Below the pieces are notes generated by a model. It was not told the DNA's origin. It searched no databases and saw nothing but the letters and a program-made list of their open reading frames with translations. A program made the position numbers and the translations under genes. Below, piece by piece: positions 18,119 to 27,323 of a DNA stretch of 64,000 nucleotides (position 1 is the stretch's first letter; each line of letters starts with the position of its first letter). Origin of the DNA: Verrucomicrobiota bacterium (GTDB lineage: Bacteria; Verrucomicrobiota; Verrucomicrobiia; CAIQCK01); the NCBI GenBank assembly GCA_026397915.1, contig JAPLTX010000050.1, positions 1 to 64,000 of the forward strand. Reading direction: 5' to 3'.

Positions 18119-18811
18119 ATGATCCGTTACTCCTTTGCCTTTGCCGACGGCAGTCGTGCCGACTTCCAAGTGGATGAACTGGCTCCTGCCGCCCAGACGC
18201 TGCGCAGTTCGGAAGGACTGCCCTCGTGGATGGACCTCGATGTGCACCGCTGCCCGCACTGCCCGCTGCCGTGCAAAAAGCGCTTGGTCTGCCCGGCCAT
18301 GGAAGCCATTGTGCCGACGATTGAATGCTTCGGCCAGCGCATCTCCTCCGATACTTGTGATCTAACGGTGGAGCAAAATGTCGTAACCCATCAAGCGCAC
18401 ACCTCCATCCAGAACGCCGCGCGCTCCCTCATCGGCCTGCAATTGGCCCTGTCGGGCTGCCCCACCATGCGCAAGCTGCGACCGATGGCGCGCTTCCACA
18501 TCCCGCTGTCCGACGCTGATCACACGCTCTTCCGTGTTTTCGGGATGCACATGCTCAGACAATACCTGCACAAAGGCAAAGGTAATGCGCCCGACTGGGG
18601 TCTGGCAAACCTGCAGGCGCTCTATCAGGATATCCACCACGTGAACAACTGGCTCGCCGCGCGCCTGCGCGATGCTTCACAGAAGGATGCCGCCGTAAAT
18701 GGTCTGGTGATCCTGGATGCTCTCGCCCATGAGGTGGAACATAGCATTCAAACTCATCTGGAGCAGCTCGCGCCCTACTTCGCAACTCCGAATCTGTCGG
18801 GTGACGATTGA
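18119..18811 (+). CDS. Conserved protein with a Cys cluster, function unknown
   Basis: 230 residues, not assigned to a function. Near residue 42 there is a compact metal-ligand-like cluster (HRCPHCPLPCKKRLVCPA) with five Cys in 17 residues and a further Cys near residue 62. The C-terminal half is predicted mostly helical (YLHKGKGNAPDWGLANLQ, EVEHSIQTHLEQL). There is no signal peptide or membrane segment, so it is probably cytosolic. It lies 46 bp after the barrel gene on the same strand and may be the last gene of the FecR operon. Confidence 0.7.
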   Translation: MIRYSFAFADGSRADFQVDELAPAAQTLRSSEGLPSWMDLDVHRCPHCPLPCKKRLVCPAMEAIVPTIECFGQRISSDTCDLTVEQNVVTHQAHTSIQNAARSLIGLQLALSGCPTMRKLRPMARFHIPLSDADHTLFRVFGMHMLRQYLHKGKGNAPDWGLANLQALYQDIHHVNNWLAARLRDASQKDAAVNGLVILDALAHEVEHSIQTHLEQLAPYFATPNLSGDD

Positions 18812-18904
18812 GAGAAGCCATCCGCTTTCATCGCCAAACGGGGCAAGTGGATGCGGACGTCAACCGCGCTAGCTTAAGCCTGTAGCACCGATTCTGCCCC
18901 ACGC

Positions 18905-20299
18905 TCACCAGCGGTCGTAGTCCGGCTCGTAAATCTCCGTCGAAGTCTTCAGCGGCGACTGCGCCCGCGTCAGGTGAAACGCGCAGGCACTGGCAAAGAT
19001 GCACATCTGCGGATAAACCGGCACCACGACCCGCGGGTCCACATACGCCGCACAGAAACAGCCCAGCGCCCCAGCCACCGTGCAGCCGGCCATCGCAAGC
19101 ACCAGCGGCGCCGCGTCGCGCCAATGACGCCGGATCACCCACAGCCCGCCGAACCCGAACGCCACGATCGCAAGGTTGATCAACTGCGCGTAACGCACCA
19201 CCCGCGCCGGCGCCTTCACAAACCACTGGCCCATCGGCTCGGCCCATAACATCAACATTCGGAACACTGGCAGCATGACGTAGTAACGCACCGGATGCTG
19301 GCCAATCTTCTCATCCGCCAGCTTTCCAAACTCCGCGTCAGTCTCCGGCGCCAGCTTCATCTGCACGTAAACCTGCCGTAGCAGCCTCTTCACCGTCTCG
19401 CGCTCCTGGTCCGAGTCGAACGCGTGATCGGGGAACTTCTCCACCGGCGGCAACTGGTCAGGTTTGAAAGCCCCGCCCTGCCCCACAACCGCTGAAATCA
19501 ACGGCCGGTTGTAAGCCTGTGAATCCGTCCACGTGGAAAGCCAGCGATGATAGCCCGCCGCCGCCTGATCCTGCGTCGTGGCGCGGCACGCCGCCAGCAC
19601 CCGGAATTGGCGCAACGACACCATGTTCCGCGTCACCCACGGCAGGAACAGCAGCAACGCGCATCCCAGCACCAGCCCCGCGCGCTTGAGGGTGAAAAAA
19701 CGTCTGCCCTCCGGCGTCAGGAAAAACGCTGGCAACACAAACACCGGCAACGCGATCAATGCAGGCCTCGTCAGCGCCGCCGCCGCGAAACTGATGCCCA
19801 GCCCGATGAACCAGACATTGCGATTGTCGCGGCACCCCTTCAGCGCGCAGAAAACCGCCAGCGTCGTCCAGAGCGTCGCCAGCGTTTCCGGCAGGATGTA
19901 GCCGGTCATCGCCACCAGCGGCGTCGCGATCAGCGCCGTCCCATAGCTCCAGTAGCCCACCAGCCGGTCGCGGAACAACTCCCGTGCCGTCCGATACACC
20001 AGCCAGCAGGTGATCAAGTCCAGCACCGACTGCACAATCTGCACCATCCGCCAGTTGTCGCATCCGGCCCACTTGTAAACGGACGCCAAGAACAACGGAT
20101 AGTGCGGCACCCGCCGCGCGTTCGGGGTCGGATTGGTCGTAACGTCGTCGCTATAGACACCGTGCTGCGCGAGGTTCACCGCGTATTGGTCAAACTGCGC
20201 GCTGTCGTCCGCCTTCATGGCGTCCACCCACTGCGGCACCAGCCAAAGCCGGAGGCCCAGCCCGATGATCGCCAGAATGATAAAATTGATCTGCTTCAT
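18905..20299 (-). CDS. GT-C type membrane glycosyltransferase (ArnT/PMT-like)
   Basis: 464 residues with about ten hydrophobic segments. The N-terminal helix is followed by MKADDSAQFDQYAVNLAQHG, where acidic residues in the first external loop fit the catalytic position of GT-C transferases that use polyprenyl-phosphate sugars. Later membrane segments include LITCWLVYRTARELF and LTRPALIALPVFVLP. Sugar and acceptor are unknown; O-mannosylation or lipid glycosylation are options. It is transcribed in the same direction as the MFS gene but is separated from it by a strong terminator, so it is probably its own unit. Confidence 0.75.
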   Translation of the reverse strand: MKQINFIILAIIGLGLRLWLVPQWVDAMKADDSAQFDQYAVNLAQHGVYSDDVTTNPTPNARRVPHYPLFLASVYKWAGCDNWRMVQIVQSVLDLITCWLVYRTARELFRDRLVGYWSYGTALIATPLVAMTGYILPETLATLWTTLAVFCALKGCRDNRNVWFIGLGISFAAAALTRPALIALPVFVLPAFFLTPEGRRFFTLKRAGLVLGCALLLFLPWVTRNMVSLRQFRVLAACRATTQDQAAAGYHRWLSTWTDSQAYNRPLISAVVGQGGAFKPDQLPPVEKFPDHAFDSDQERETVKRLLRQVYVQMKLAPETDAEFGKLADEKIGQHPVRYYVMLPVFRMLMLWAEPMGQWFVKAPARVVRYAQLINLAIVAFGFGGLWVIRRHWRDAAPLVLAMAGCTVAGALGCFCAAYVDPRVVVPVYPQMCIFASACAFHLTRAQSPLKTSTEIYEPDYDRW

Positions 20300-20347
20300 T
20301 TCAGACTTGCTGCAAGCACGTTCTCTGCGACTCCATACAAAACAGAA

Positions 20348-20379
20348 CCCGCCACCGATGTCAATGCAACGGTGGCGGG
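20348..20379 (-). terminator. Rho-independent terminator after the MFS gene
   Basis: On the minus strand a perfect 10-bp stem (CCCGCCACCG/CGGTGGCGGG) with a 12-nt loop is followed by TTCTGTTTTG. It lies 34 bp past the MFS stop and before the GT-C gene, so it ends the glycosidase operon. Confidence 0.8.
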
Positions 20380-20413
20380 CCGTCTCACTACAAAAACCGC
20401 TTTCTGCCGGATA

Positions 20414-21826
20414 CTAGCTTTGACCGGCCTTCTTCACGTCAAGTTTCATCTGCTCCAGCCGCGGCAGGAACAGGTGGATGATCACCAGCGCCAGCAGATA
20501 CGCCGCCGCCGCCATCGCAAACGGGATGAAGTAGTTGTTGTTGGTGCGTTCGAGGACGTAACCGACGATCTTGGCAATGAGCATGCCGCCCACCGCGCCC
20601 GCCATGCCGCCAAAGCCCGTCACGGAGCTGATCGCCGCTTTCGGCACCGTGTCGGAAACCAGCGTGAAGATGTTCGCCGACCAGCCCGCGTGCGCGGAGG
20701 CTGCCAAGCCGATCAAGAACACCGCCAGCCACAGACTCGACACCTGCGTTGCCGCCAGGATCGGCACGACGCAGAGCGCGCAGACGAGCATCGCCGTCTT
20801 GCGGCTTGCGTTCACCGTCCAGCCGCTGCGAATGAGCTTCGACGAAAGCCAGCCGCCGCCCACGCTGCCGAAGCAGGTCATCGTGTAGATCACCACCAGC
20901 GGCGGGCCAAAGTTCTTGATGTCCAGCCCGTGCTGCTTGTTCAGGAAATCCGGCACCCAGAACAGATAGAGCCACCAGAACGGATCGGTCATGAACTTGC
21001 CGATGGCAAACGCCCACGTCTGCCGATGACCGAGCAACTTGATCCACGGAATCTTCCCCGACGGAGGCTCCTGCGGGTCGCTGCGGATGTAATCCAGCTC
21101 CTGCTTCGTCACCTTGGGATGCCCCGCAACGTCATCATCAAATTCCCACAACCACGCGACCAGCCACAGGAACCCGATTGCGCCGGTCAGGTAAAACGCC
21201 CAGCTCCAACCCCAGTTCACCGCGATCCACGGCACCACCACGGGCGTCAGCAGTGCCCCGATGTTCGTGCCTGAGTTGAAAATGCCCGTCGCCAGGGCGC
21301 GCTCCTTTTTCGGGAACCATTCGCTCACGGCCTTGATGCACGCGGGGAAGTTGCCGGCCTCCGAAATACCCAGCGCGAACCGCGCCGCTGCGAATGCCAC
21401 GACAGTCATCGGCAACACATAGGTCGTCACCGCCCCTGTTCCATACAGCAGGAAGATCAGGATGGATTGTCCTACCGAATCCTTCGTGAGGGTGAGAACC
21501 CAGTCATGCGGAATGTAAGCCACAAACCCGTGCGCGATGGCGGCGATGCTCCAGAAGAACACGGCCAGCGCGAAACCGATCTTCACGCCGATGCGGTCCA
21601 CAAACCGGCCCATCATCACCAGCCCGATCGCGTAGGCCAACTGGAAGCAGACGACGATGTTGCTGTAGTCTATCTGGTTCCACCCCATCTCCTTTTCGAG
21701 GACGGGCTTCAGCACGCTGATCACCTGGCGGTCCAGGTAGTTCACCGTCGTCGCCACAAACAGCAGGCCGCACACGACCCACCGATACCAGCCCACACTC
21801 AGGGCACCTTGTTGCGCGCTTCCCAT
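20414..21826 (-). CDS. MFS transporter, sugar-acid/ACS-like
   Basis: 470 residues, twelve predicted transmembrane helices. The motif between helices 2 and 3 is GRFVDRIGVKIGFA, a normal MFS motif A. Early residues NYLDRQVISVLKP match the anion:cation symporter/hexuronate (ExuT-like) group. An AAGGAG lies 7 bp before ATG 21826; the upstream ATG at 21832 almost touches it, so 21826 is preferred. It is the last gene of the DUF1080-GH95-URO-D-MFS set and probably imports the sugar or sugar acid released by the fucosidase (inference). Confidence 0.85.
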   Translation of the reverse strand: MGSAQQGALSVGWYRWVVCGLLFVATTVNYLDRQVISVLKPVLEKEMGWNQIDYSNIVVCFQLAYAIGLVMMGRFVDRIGVKIGFALAVFFWSIAAIAHGFVAYIPHDWVLTLTKDSVGQSILIFLLYGTGAVTTYVLPMTVVAFAAARFALGISEAGNFPACIKAVSEWFPKKERALATGIFNSGTNIGALLTPVVVPWIAVNWGWSWAFYLTGAIGFLWLVAWLWEFDDDVAGHPKVTKQELDYIRSDPQEPPSGKIPWIKLLGHRQTWAFAIGKFMTDPFWWLYLFWVPDFLNKQHGLDIKNFGPPLVVIYTMTCFGSVGGGWLSSKLIRSGWTVNASRKTAMLVCALCVVPILAATQVSSLWLAVFLIGLAASAHAGWSANIFTLVSDTVPKAAISSVTGFGGMAGAVGGMLIAKIVGYVLERTNNNYFIPFAMAAAAYLLALVIIHLFLPRLEQMKLDVKKAGQS

Positions 21827-21956
21827 ATTCATTCTCCTTAGCTGTTCAACCGTGTGGCGGACGCCGATTGCGCCGCATCCTCGTCAGGATTCTCGCAAAG
21901 GCGTAACATGCCGTCGCCACTGCCGTCAACGAAGCTTGCGCGTGCAATGCATCTGT

Positions 21957-22991
21957 TTACGCCGCGCCGGCCGCCGCTTCGATGAACGCCTTAATGTTCG
22001 CGGTCGGCGTCTTCGGCGACATGCCACCGCCGACGGACAGAATCAGCCCGCGCTTATCGGCGAGCGGCTCCAGCATCGCACGCACGCCTTTGCGCACGTC
22101 GTCCGGCGTGCCGAGCGCCATCACGTCGCGCGGCGGCAGATTGCCAAGCAGCGTGACGCTCTCACCGCAAAGCTGCCGCATCTCGGCGAGGCTGTGGTTG
22201 AAGCTGAAGTTGAAGATGTTGATGCCGATCTCCGACAAGAACGGCGCGCAGATCAGCCCGTGCGCGTCATTGTGGAAGAATCGCACCTTCGCGTCCACCG
22301 CGCCGAACGAGCGTTTCAGATACGGCAGCGCGAACTCCGTGAAATCGTCCTTGCCGAGAAAACCGACGAGGTCGTCGAGCATGAACACGCCCTCGATAGT
22401 CGGGAACATCTCCTTCTGCAGCCGCAGCCAGTCGCACAGGAACTCCGTGATCGTGTTGAGCATCGCGTGCGCCTCCTGCGGCGATTCCTTCAGCGCCATC
22501 ATGAACTCCGTCGCGCCCATCAGGAACGACGCGATGTTCAATGGCCCGCGCGCCACCGCAAACCGGACCGCGTGCCCCTCCGCCTCGATCCCCTCGCGCG
22601 TGTGCTCCAGCCGCTTCAACATGAACGGCAGCAGCCCGTCTTCGCACACGTTCGGCTTCCTCAGCGCCGCCATCTGCGCCGGCGTCTCGACCGTCTTCTC
22701 CGCGAACGGCAGGTCGTGCTCGTGCCAGATGCACTTCGCGCCAAACGCCGACGGTTCCGTGCACATCCCAAACTCCGACCAGAACCCCGGCAGAAACCAG
22801 ACGCTCGGAAACTGCCGCATCGCCTTCAGGTTCAGTTCCAGCCACAACTTCTCCGACGTGTAATAATCCGTGATGGAATGGCCCGCCCAGCCCGGCAGCC
22901 ACGGGCTGTCAATGATGAATCCCACCGGCAGCGGCTGCACCCGTTCGCCTGCGACAACGCGCAGCAATTGTTTCCACTGTTGCTCGTTCAT
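21957..22991 (-). CDS. URO-D superfamily protein (MtaA/corrinoid methyltransferase-like)
   Basis: 344 residues, similar overall to uroporphyrinogen decarboxylase-fold proteins (FMLDDLVGFLGKDDF, LLGNLPPRDVMALGTP, LSVGGGMSPKTP). The N-terminal Arg-rich substrate loop of true HemE is absent, so haem synthesis is unlikely. FFHNDAHGLIC may supply metal ligands as in methylcobamide:CoM-type methyltransferases. Such URO-D homologues are common beside carbohydrate genes in this phylum and related ones, with unknown role. It sits 45 bp after the GH95 stop, consistent with one operon. Confidence 0.75.
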   Translation of the reverse strand: MNEQQWKQLLRVVAGERVQPLPVGFIIDSPWLPGWAGHSITDYYTSEKLWLELNLKAMRQFPSVWFLPGFWSEFGMCTEPSAFGAKCIWHEHDLPFAEKTVETPAQMAALRKPNVCEDGLLPFMLKRLEHTREGIEAEGHAVRFAVARGPLNIASFLMGATEFMMALKESPQEAHAMLNTITEFLCDWLRLQKEMFPTIEGVFMLDDLVGFLGKDDFTEFALPYLKRSFGAVDAKVRFFHNDAHGLICAPFLSEIGINIFNFSFNHSLAEMRQLCGESVTLLGNLPPRDVMALGTPDDVRKGVRAMLEPLADKRGLILSVGGGMSPKTPTANIKAFIEAAAGAA

Positions 22992-23036
22992 GATTGGCCG
23001 CCAAGACTACTGACGCGCCGCGTCAAGACAACGCAA

Positions 23037-25700
23037 TTATTCAAGCGACGCGCCGAGTTGTCTGGACTTGCCGGGCTTGAGCCGCACAGTCGTCACTTCC
23101 CCACCGCAACGAACCTTGCATTCGGTGCCAGTGACACTGCGAATCGTCGCGGAAGCGAGCTTGTTGTCCTTCCACGCGACATCCACCTCGAAGCCGCCAC
23201 GCGCGCGCAAACCCTTGACTCTGCCATTCGGCCACGCCTTCGGCAGCGCGGGCAGCAGGTTGATCTCGCCTTCGTGCGATTGCAGCAGCATCTCGCAGAC
23301 GCCGGCGGTGATGCCGAAGTTGCCGTCTATCTGCATCGGTGGGTGCAGACCGAACAGGTTCAGGCAGGTGTTGCGGTTCGAGAACAACTGCTGGAACAAG
23401 CGGTGGGCGTTCTCGCCATCGTGCAACCGCGCGTAGAGCGCCGTGCGCCAAGCGAACGACCACTCGCGCACGTCGGACTTCACGTCCTCGCCACGCGCGA
23501 CCAGCGATTTCTTCGCCGCAGCGGCGAACTCCGGAGTCCTGACGATGCTAATCTGCTGACCGGGAAAGACCGCGAACAAGTGCGACGTGTGGCGATGGTG
23601 ATCATTCGGATCGTCGCGGTCGGCCATCCACTCCTGCAACTGGCCCCAACCGCCAACCTTCGGCCCGACGAGCTTGTCGCGCATCGCGGCAATCTTCGCG
23701 CGATAGGCCGTGTCCACGCCGAGCGCCTCGCTCGCGGCGACATAGTTATTGAACAGGTCCCAGACGATCTGCTGGCAGTAGCTGACGCCATCCTCGTGCG
23801 GGCCGTGTTCGGGCGACCAACCGTTCGGCACGACCAGCCGGCCGTCGGGCAACGGCTTCAGGCGATCCTCCCAGAACTCGCATGTCTCCTTCATGACAGG
23901 ATACGCCACACGCTTAAGCCACCGCTTGTCGCCGCCGAAGACGTAGTGCCACCAGAAATGCTGGCAATACCACGCGTTCGCCGGCACGTCCCACTGCCAG
24001 CCGATGTCGCCGTGGATACCGTGCGAAGTGCGCACCGCCCAACCGCGCGATTTGCCGGAGGCCGTCGCGAACCGTTTCTCCTCCGCCGTCGCCTTCCGCC
24101 ACGGTTCCAACTGACTCGCAATGAGGTCGAACAACGTCGTATGACACTCGGCGAGGTTTGCCGGCTCAGCCGGCCAGTAGTTCATCTGAATATTGATGTT
24201 CGCGTGATAATCGCTGTGCCACGGCGGCTTGTTGCTGTCGTTCCACAGCCCTTGCAGGTTCGCCGGCAGACCGCCGGGCCGCGAACAAGAGATCAGGAGA
24301 TAGCGGCCGTATTGGAACAGCAACTCTTCCAACTCTGGGTCGCCGCCTTGCTCGGCGTGCAGCACCTTCCGCTGGTCAATCGGCAACGCAAGCCGGTCCG
24401 CAGGCGAAGCGCCGAGGTCGAGCGAGACGCGATTGAAGAGCGGCTGGAAATCCGCGATGTGAGCCGTTTTCAGCGCCTCGCATTTTTTCTTCGCCGCCGC
24501 AGCAAGGCGTTTCTCAATCGCGGCGCGCGGGTCTTCGCCGCGATACTTCCTGCCGAAATCCGCCACGTAATCCGTGCCCGCCGCAACCAGCAGCGTGAGG
24601 CTGTTGCAGTTCTTGAATTCCAACATCCCCTCGCCTACCGAGACAGTGCCGCCCTCGTTCAGCGCCAGCAGCTTCGTCTCATACTTCAAACCGTTGTCGA
24701 GCACGCCGCAAAAGCAAAGCGAGTTTCCTGCCGCAGCCGTCGTCTCCTTGTGCGCACCCTGGAGTCGCACCGCGCCGTTGCACGACGCCGGATTGTCGGC
24801 TGAGAACCGCATCACCATCACCCCATCCGCGTGCGACACGAATGCTTCGCGCCGATACGTGACGCCGCCAGAGCGATAGCTGACGTTGTGGGTCGCCGTC
24901 GCGAGGTCGAGCGAGCGGCGGTAGTCCTGCACGTTCAAAGCTTCCTTGCCCACCGCAGCGGTCACGCCGGGAATCGAAATCTCCGCAACCTGAAAATGCG
25001 CGACGCCCTTGTTTGGCTCAAAGGTCAGCCGGTAGAAGCGAAACGCCTTGGCGTTGTTGCACTCGTAAGTCTTCGTCTCGCCGCGCTTGGCGAAAGGCGG
25101 TTCGTTCTCGTGGCGGTCGAGTGTCGTCCACGACGCGCCGTCGTTCGAGCCGGTTAGTTTCCACGTGGACGGATCGCGCCCCGGCACGTCCCGCGCGGAA
25201 GTGAACGCATACCTATCCACCACGCGCGCATCGGGCAACCGAAGTTCCCAAACCACCGGCCGCCCGTGGCGCTCAACACACCACTTCGTCGCCGAATCGC
25301 CGTCACCCGCGTTCACCAGTTCTTCGCGCTCGTAAAATGCCTTGTGGTCGCTGGCACAAATCACCGTCGGCACCGTCACCGCGCTCGCGCGACCATCCGC
25401 CACGTCCACGAGAAGCTCGCCGAGCATCTGATACCACCCCATCTTCGAGTAATCGTCAGACGACACTTCGCTGCCGGTCCAGAGGCTGATTTCGTTGAGC
25501 ACCACGCGCTCCTGGCTCGCCCCGGCATAAATCAGCCCGCCAAACTTACCGTTGCCAATCGGCAGCGCCTCGTTCATCCCCTTCTTCGCGGGTTGCTGAT
25601 ACCAGAGCGTGAGGTTCTGTGCAGAAGCAACAGTCGAGAACGCGATCGCCAGACCGGCAAAGCTGGCTGCCAGTGTGTTTCGACTGAATCTAGGTTTCAT
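23037..25700 (-). CDS. GH95 alpha-L-fucosidase
   Basis: 887 residues. ATG 25700 begins a clear signal peptide (MKPRFSRNTLAASFAGLA...VASAQ); a start 30 bp upstream only adds charged residues before it. GH95 features: WYQQPAKKGMNEALPIGNG at the mature N-terminus, NINIQMNYWPAEPAN near residue 500 (catalytic-water Asn pair), SPEHGP near residue 630 and QIDGNFGITAGVCEML near residue 790. About residues 130-240 look like an inserted F5/8-type carbohydrate-binding segment (SARDVPGRDPSTWKLTGSND). It removes terminal alpha-fucose from glycans such as fucoidan, xyloglucan or mucin; the exact substrate is unknown. It is flanked by DUF1080 and URO-D-like genes. Confidence 0.9.
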   Translation of the reverse strand: MKPRFSRNTLAASFAGLAIAFSTVASAQNLTLWYQQPAKKGMNEALPIGNGKFGGLIYAGASQERVVLNEISLWTGSEVSSDDYSKMGWYQMLGELLVDVADGRASAVTVPTVICASDHKAFYEREELVNAGDGDSATKWCVERHGRPVVWELRLPDARVVDRYAFTSARDVPGRDPSTWKLTGSNDGASWTTLDRHENEPPFAKRGETKTYECNNAKAFRFYRLTFEPNKGVAHFQVAEISIPGVTAAVGKEALNVQDYRRSLDLATATHNVSYRSGGVTYRREAFVSHADGVMVMRFSADNPASCNGAVRLQGAHKETTAAAGNSLCFCGVLDNGLKYETKLLALNEGGTVSVGEGMLEFKNCNSLTLLVAAGTDYVADFGRKYRGEDPRAAIEKRLAAAAKKKCEALKTAHIADFQPLFNRVSLDLGASPADRLALPIDQRKVLHAEQGGDPELEELLFQYGRYLLISCSRPGGLPANLQGLWNDSNKPPWHSDYHANINIQMNYWPAEPANLAECHTTLFDLIASQLEPWRKATAEEKRFATASGKSRGWAVRTSHGIHGDIGWQWDVPANAWYCQHFWWHYVFGGDKRWLKRVAYPVMKETCEFWEDRLKPLPDGRLVVPNGWSPEHGPHEDGVSYCQQIVWDLFNNYVAASEALGVDTAYRAKIAAMRDKLVGPKVGGWGQLQEWMADRDDPNDHHRHTSHLFAVFPGQQISIVRTPEFAAAAKKSLVARGEDVKSDVREWSFAWRTALYARLHDGENAHRLFQQLFSNRNTCLNLFGLHPPMQIDGNFGITAGVCEMLLQSHEGEINLLPALPKAWPNGRVKGLRARGGFEVDVAWKDNKLASATIRSVTGTECKVRCGGEVTTVRLKPGKSRQLGASLE

Positions 25701-25722
25701 TTCCGTCACGCTCAGGCGGCGC

Positions 25723-26421
25723 TCACTCAAGCTGCTTGATCTTGACGTTGCGGAAATAGATCGGAGCGCCGCCGTGTTTGCCTTGAAGCCCGATGTGGCC
25801 CCTCGTCGGCAGTTCAGCCATCGGCTTGTTCAACCACGGCGGGATGTCGCTGCCGTCCGGGTTCTTCTTGGCGGAAGTCCACTGCTTGATATCGGCCTCG
25901 GTGACGAGTTCGCCGTTGAGGAGCACGCAAATCATTGGTCCTTTGCACACGACAGTCATCCGGTTCCACTCGCCGGCTTTCTTGACCGCCTGCTTCTTCG
26001 GCGCGGATCGCCCAAAAAGGCCACCGCACTTCCAAGTAGCCGCAGCCTTCGCCCACTTCGGCGAGCCGTCGTCGAGGATTTGGATTTCCACGGAGTTCGG
26101 AATCCAGTTCTTCATGTCGGAGGCATAGACGATCACGCCGCTGTTGGCCGCGTCGCCGTTCTTAAACTCCAGGTCCATGATGAAGTTCTCGTATTGCTTC
26201 TGCGTCCAGATGCACTCGTCCTTCGACGCCGTCAGCAGGCCGTCCTCATAGAACCAGATGCCCTTTGGAAAGGTTGCGTTGGACAGCTCGGCGTTGAACA
26301 TGTTCTCCCAACTCGCCGAGTCGGGATGCGTCTTCGGCGGCACGGCATCACCCGCGCCCGCCCTCGCCACCCATCCCAAACACACCGTCGCCAGCACGAA
26401 CGTCATCTTCTTCATCATCAT
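25723..26421 (-). CDS. DUF1080 (3-keto-disaccharide hydrolase-like) exported protein
   Basis: 232 residues with an N-terminal signal peptide (MMMKKMTFVLATVCLGWVARAGAG). The body is a concanavalin-like DUF1080 domain: FIMDLEFKNGDAANSGVIVY, SVEIQILDDG, WNRMTVVCKG, GHIGLQGKHGGAPIYFRNVK. Some relatives hydrolyse 3-keto-glycosides; others may only bind. AGGAG lies 3, 6 and 9 bp before three consecutive ATGs, so the exact start is uncertain by two codons. It is the first gene of the operon, 22 bp ahead of GH95. Confidence 0.85.
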   Translation of the reverse strand: MMMKKMTFVLATVCLGWVARAGAGDAVPPKTHPDSASWENMFNAELSNATFPKGIWFYEDGLLTASKDECIWTQKQYENFIMDLEFKNGDAANSGVIVYASDMKNWIPNSVEIQILDDGSPKWAKAAATWKCGGLFGRSAPKKQAVKKAGEWNRMTVVCKGPMICVLLNGELVTEADIKQWTSAKKNPDGSDIPPWLNKPMAELPTRGHIGLQGKHGGAPIYFRNVKIKQLE

Positions 26422-26524
26422 TTACTCCTGTCTCCTATGAACTGTTGCTATCGAGAAACTCGCGCGCAGTTTGCCAGAGGCGAACACTTTCACGCAATAA
26501 GAACGGCGGCGCGCGCCGGCGCCG

Positions 26525-27286
26525 TCAGGGATTCGTCGCCGCTGGCAGTTCCTGACTGGGACGGATTACGATGGTGACACCCTGCTGGTTCTGCTGCAAC
26601 CCATCGAACATTCGCTGGAGCTTGCCCCGGAATTCCTCATCCTGCTGCGCTCGCTGGCCCAACTGGTCGAGTTTAGTCGCGGAGATCGTCTGCATGTTAC
26701 CCTCCACATCCGGGCAGGAGAACTGAATGGTCACCTTGTCGCCCTTCAGCCCGCGAAAGGGGTTGCGTTCATGCGCCACTGCCGCCGCGGCGGCTCCATC
26801 CGCATCCATGTTCTCCAGCACGATACAGTAGGCGGTTTTCGAGATGCCTTTTTGGATGAGATCGAGCCGCACCTGCGTGCCGAAGTTGCGCCGGTTCAAA
26901 ACCGCCTGAAGTTCCTGTGGATTGGCCACCGGCTGGCCATCGGCGCGCACGATGATGTCCGACCGCTCCAATCCGGCGACCGCCGCCGGACTTTCCTTCG
27001 CGACACTTTGAATCATGACCCCATACCCCGGCATCAACTTCGGCAGATGCGAGCGAACGATGTCCGGTATCGGCTCGGCGGTCACACCAATCCATTTCGG
27101 CGGCTGATGAAGCGGGCTTGGCGGTGGCCGCAGCACGGGCGCCGGCCGTTTTCCTGTTGTCGCGTTGCGTTGTCCTTCAGCCGCACGAGCGTCTCCCAAT
27201 GCAAACCAATGGCCGCCCCCCATGACGATCACCAGCAACCCTGTCGCGAATCGCAGCATCTTCATACCGCGCAGTCTGCCAGACAT
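26525..27286 (-). CDS. Exported PDZ-domain protein
   Basis: 253 residues (247 from the internal ATG at 27265; neither start has a good ribosome-binding site). A hydrophobic signal segment ends near GDARAAEG. Residues about 75-150 form one PDZ domain (GYGVMIQSVAKESPAAVAGL, SDIIVRADGQPVANPQELQ). No protease domain is present, so it is not a DegP-type enzyme. The C-terminal part is helical and Gln-rich (LDQLGQRAQQDEEF). It may be a periplasmic scaffold; function unknown. Confidence 0.7.
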   Translation of the reverse strand: MSGRLRGMKMLRFATGLLVIVMGGGHWFALGDARAAEGQRNATTGKRPAPVLRPPPSPLHQPPKWIGVTAEPIPDIVRSHLPKLMPGYGVMIQSVAKESPAAVAGLERSDIIVRADGQPVANPQELQAVLNRRNFGTQVRLDLIQKGISKTAYCIVLENMDADGAAAAAVAHERNPFRGLKGDKVTIQFSCPDVEGNMQTISATKLDQLGQRAQQDEEFRGKLQRMFDGLQQNQQGVTIVIRPSQELPAATNP

Positions 27287-27323
27287 GGAAACAACCGTCC
27301 AACAAGAACGATAACGTCATCAA

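Noticed and set aside
19547..21274. Open frame of 575 codons on the plus strand
   Set aside because: Antisense to the GT-C and MFS genes; Arg/Gln/His-rich without any domain.
21957..22991. Uroporphyrinogen decarboxylase HemE
   Set aside because: The fold fits, but the Arg-containing N-terminal substrate motif is missing and the gene sits in a glycosidase operon.
21852..24803. Open frame of 983 codons on the plus strand
   Set aside because: It lies antisense to the GH95 and URO-D-like genes, is Arg/His-rich and has no family motifs. High-GC codon bias opens the opposite strand.
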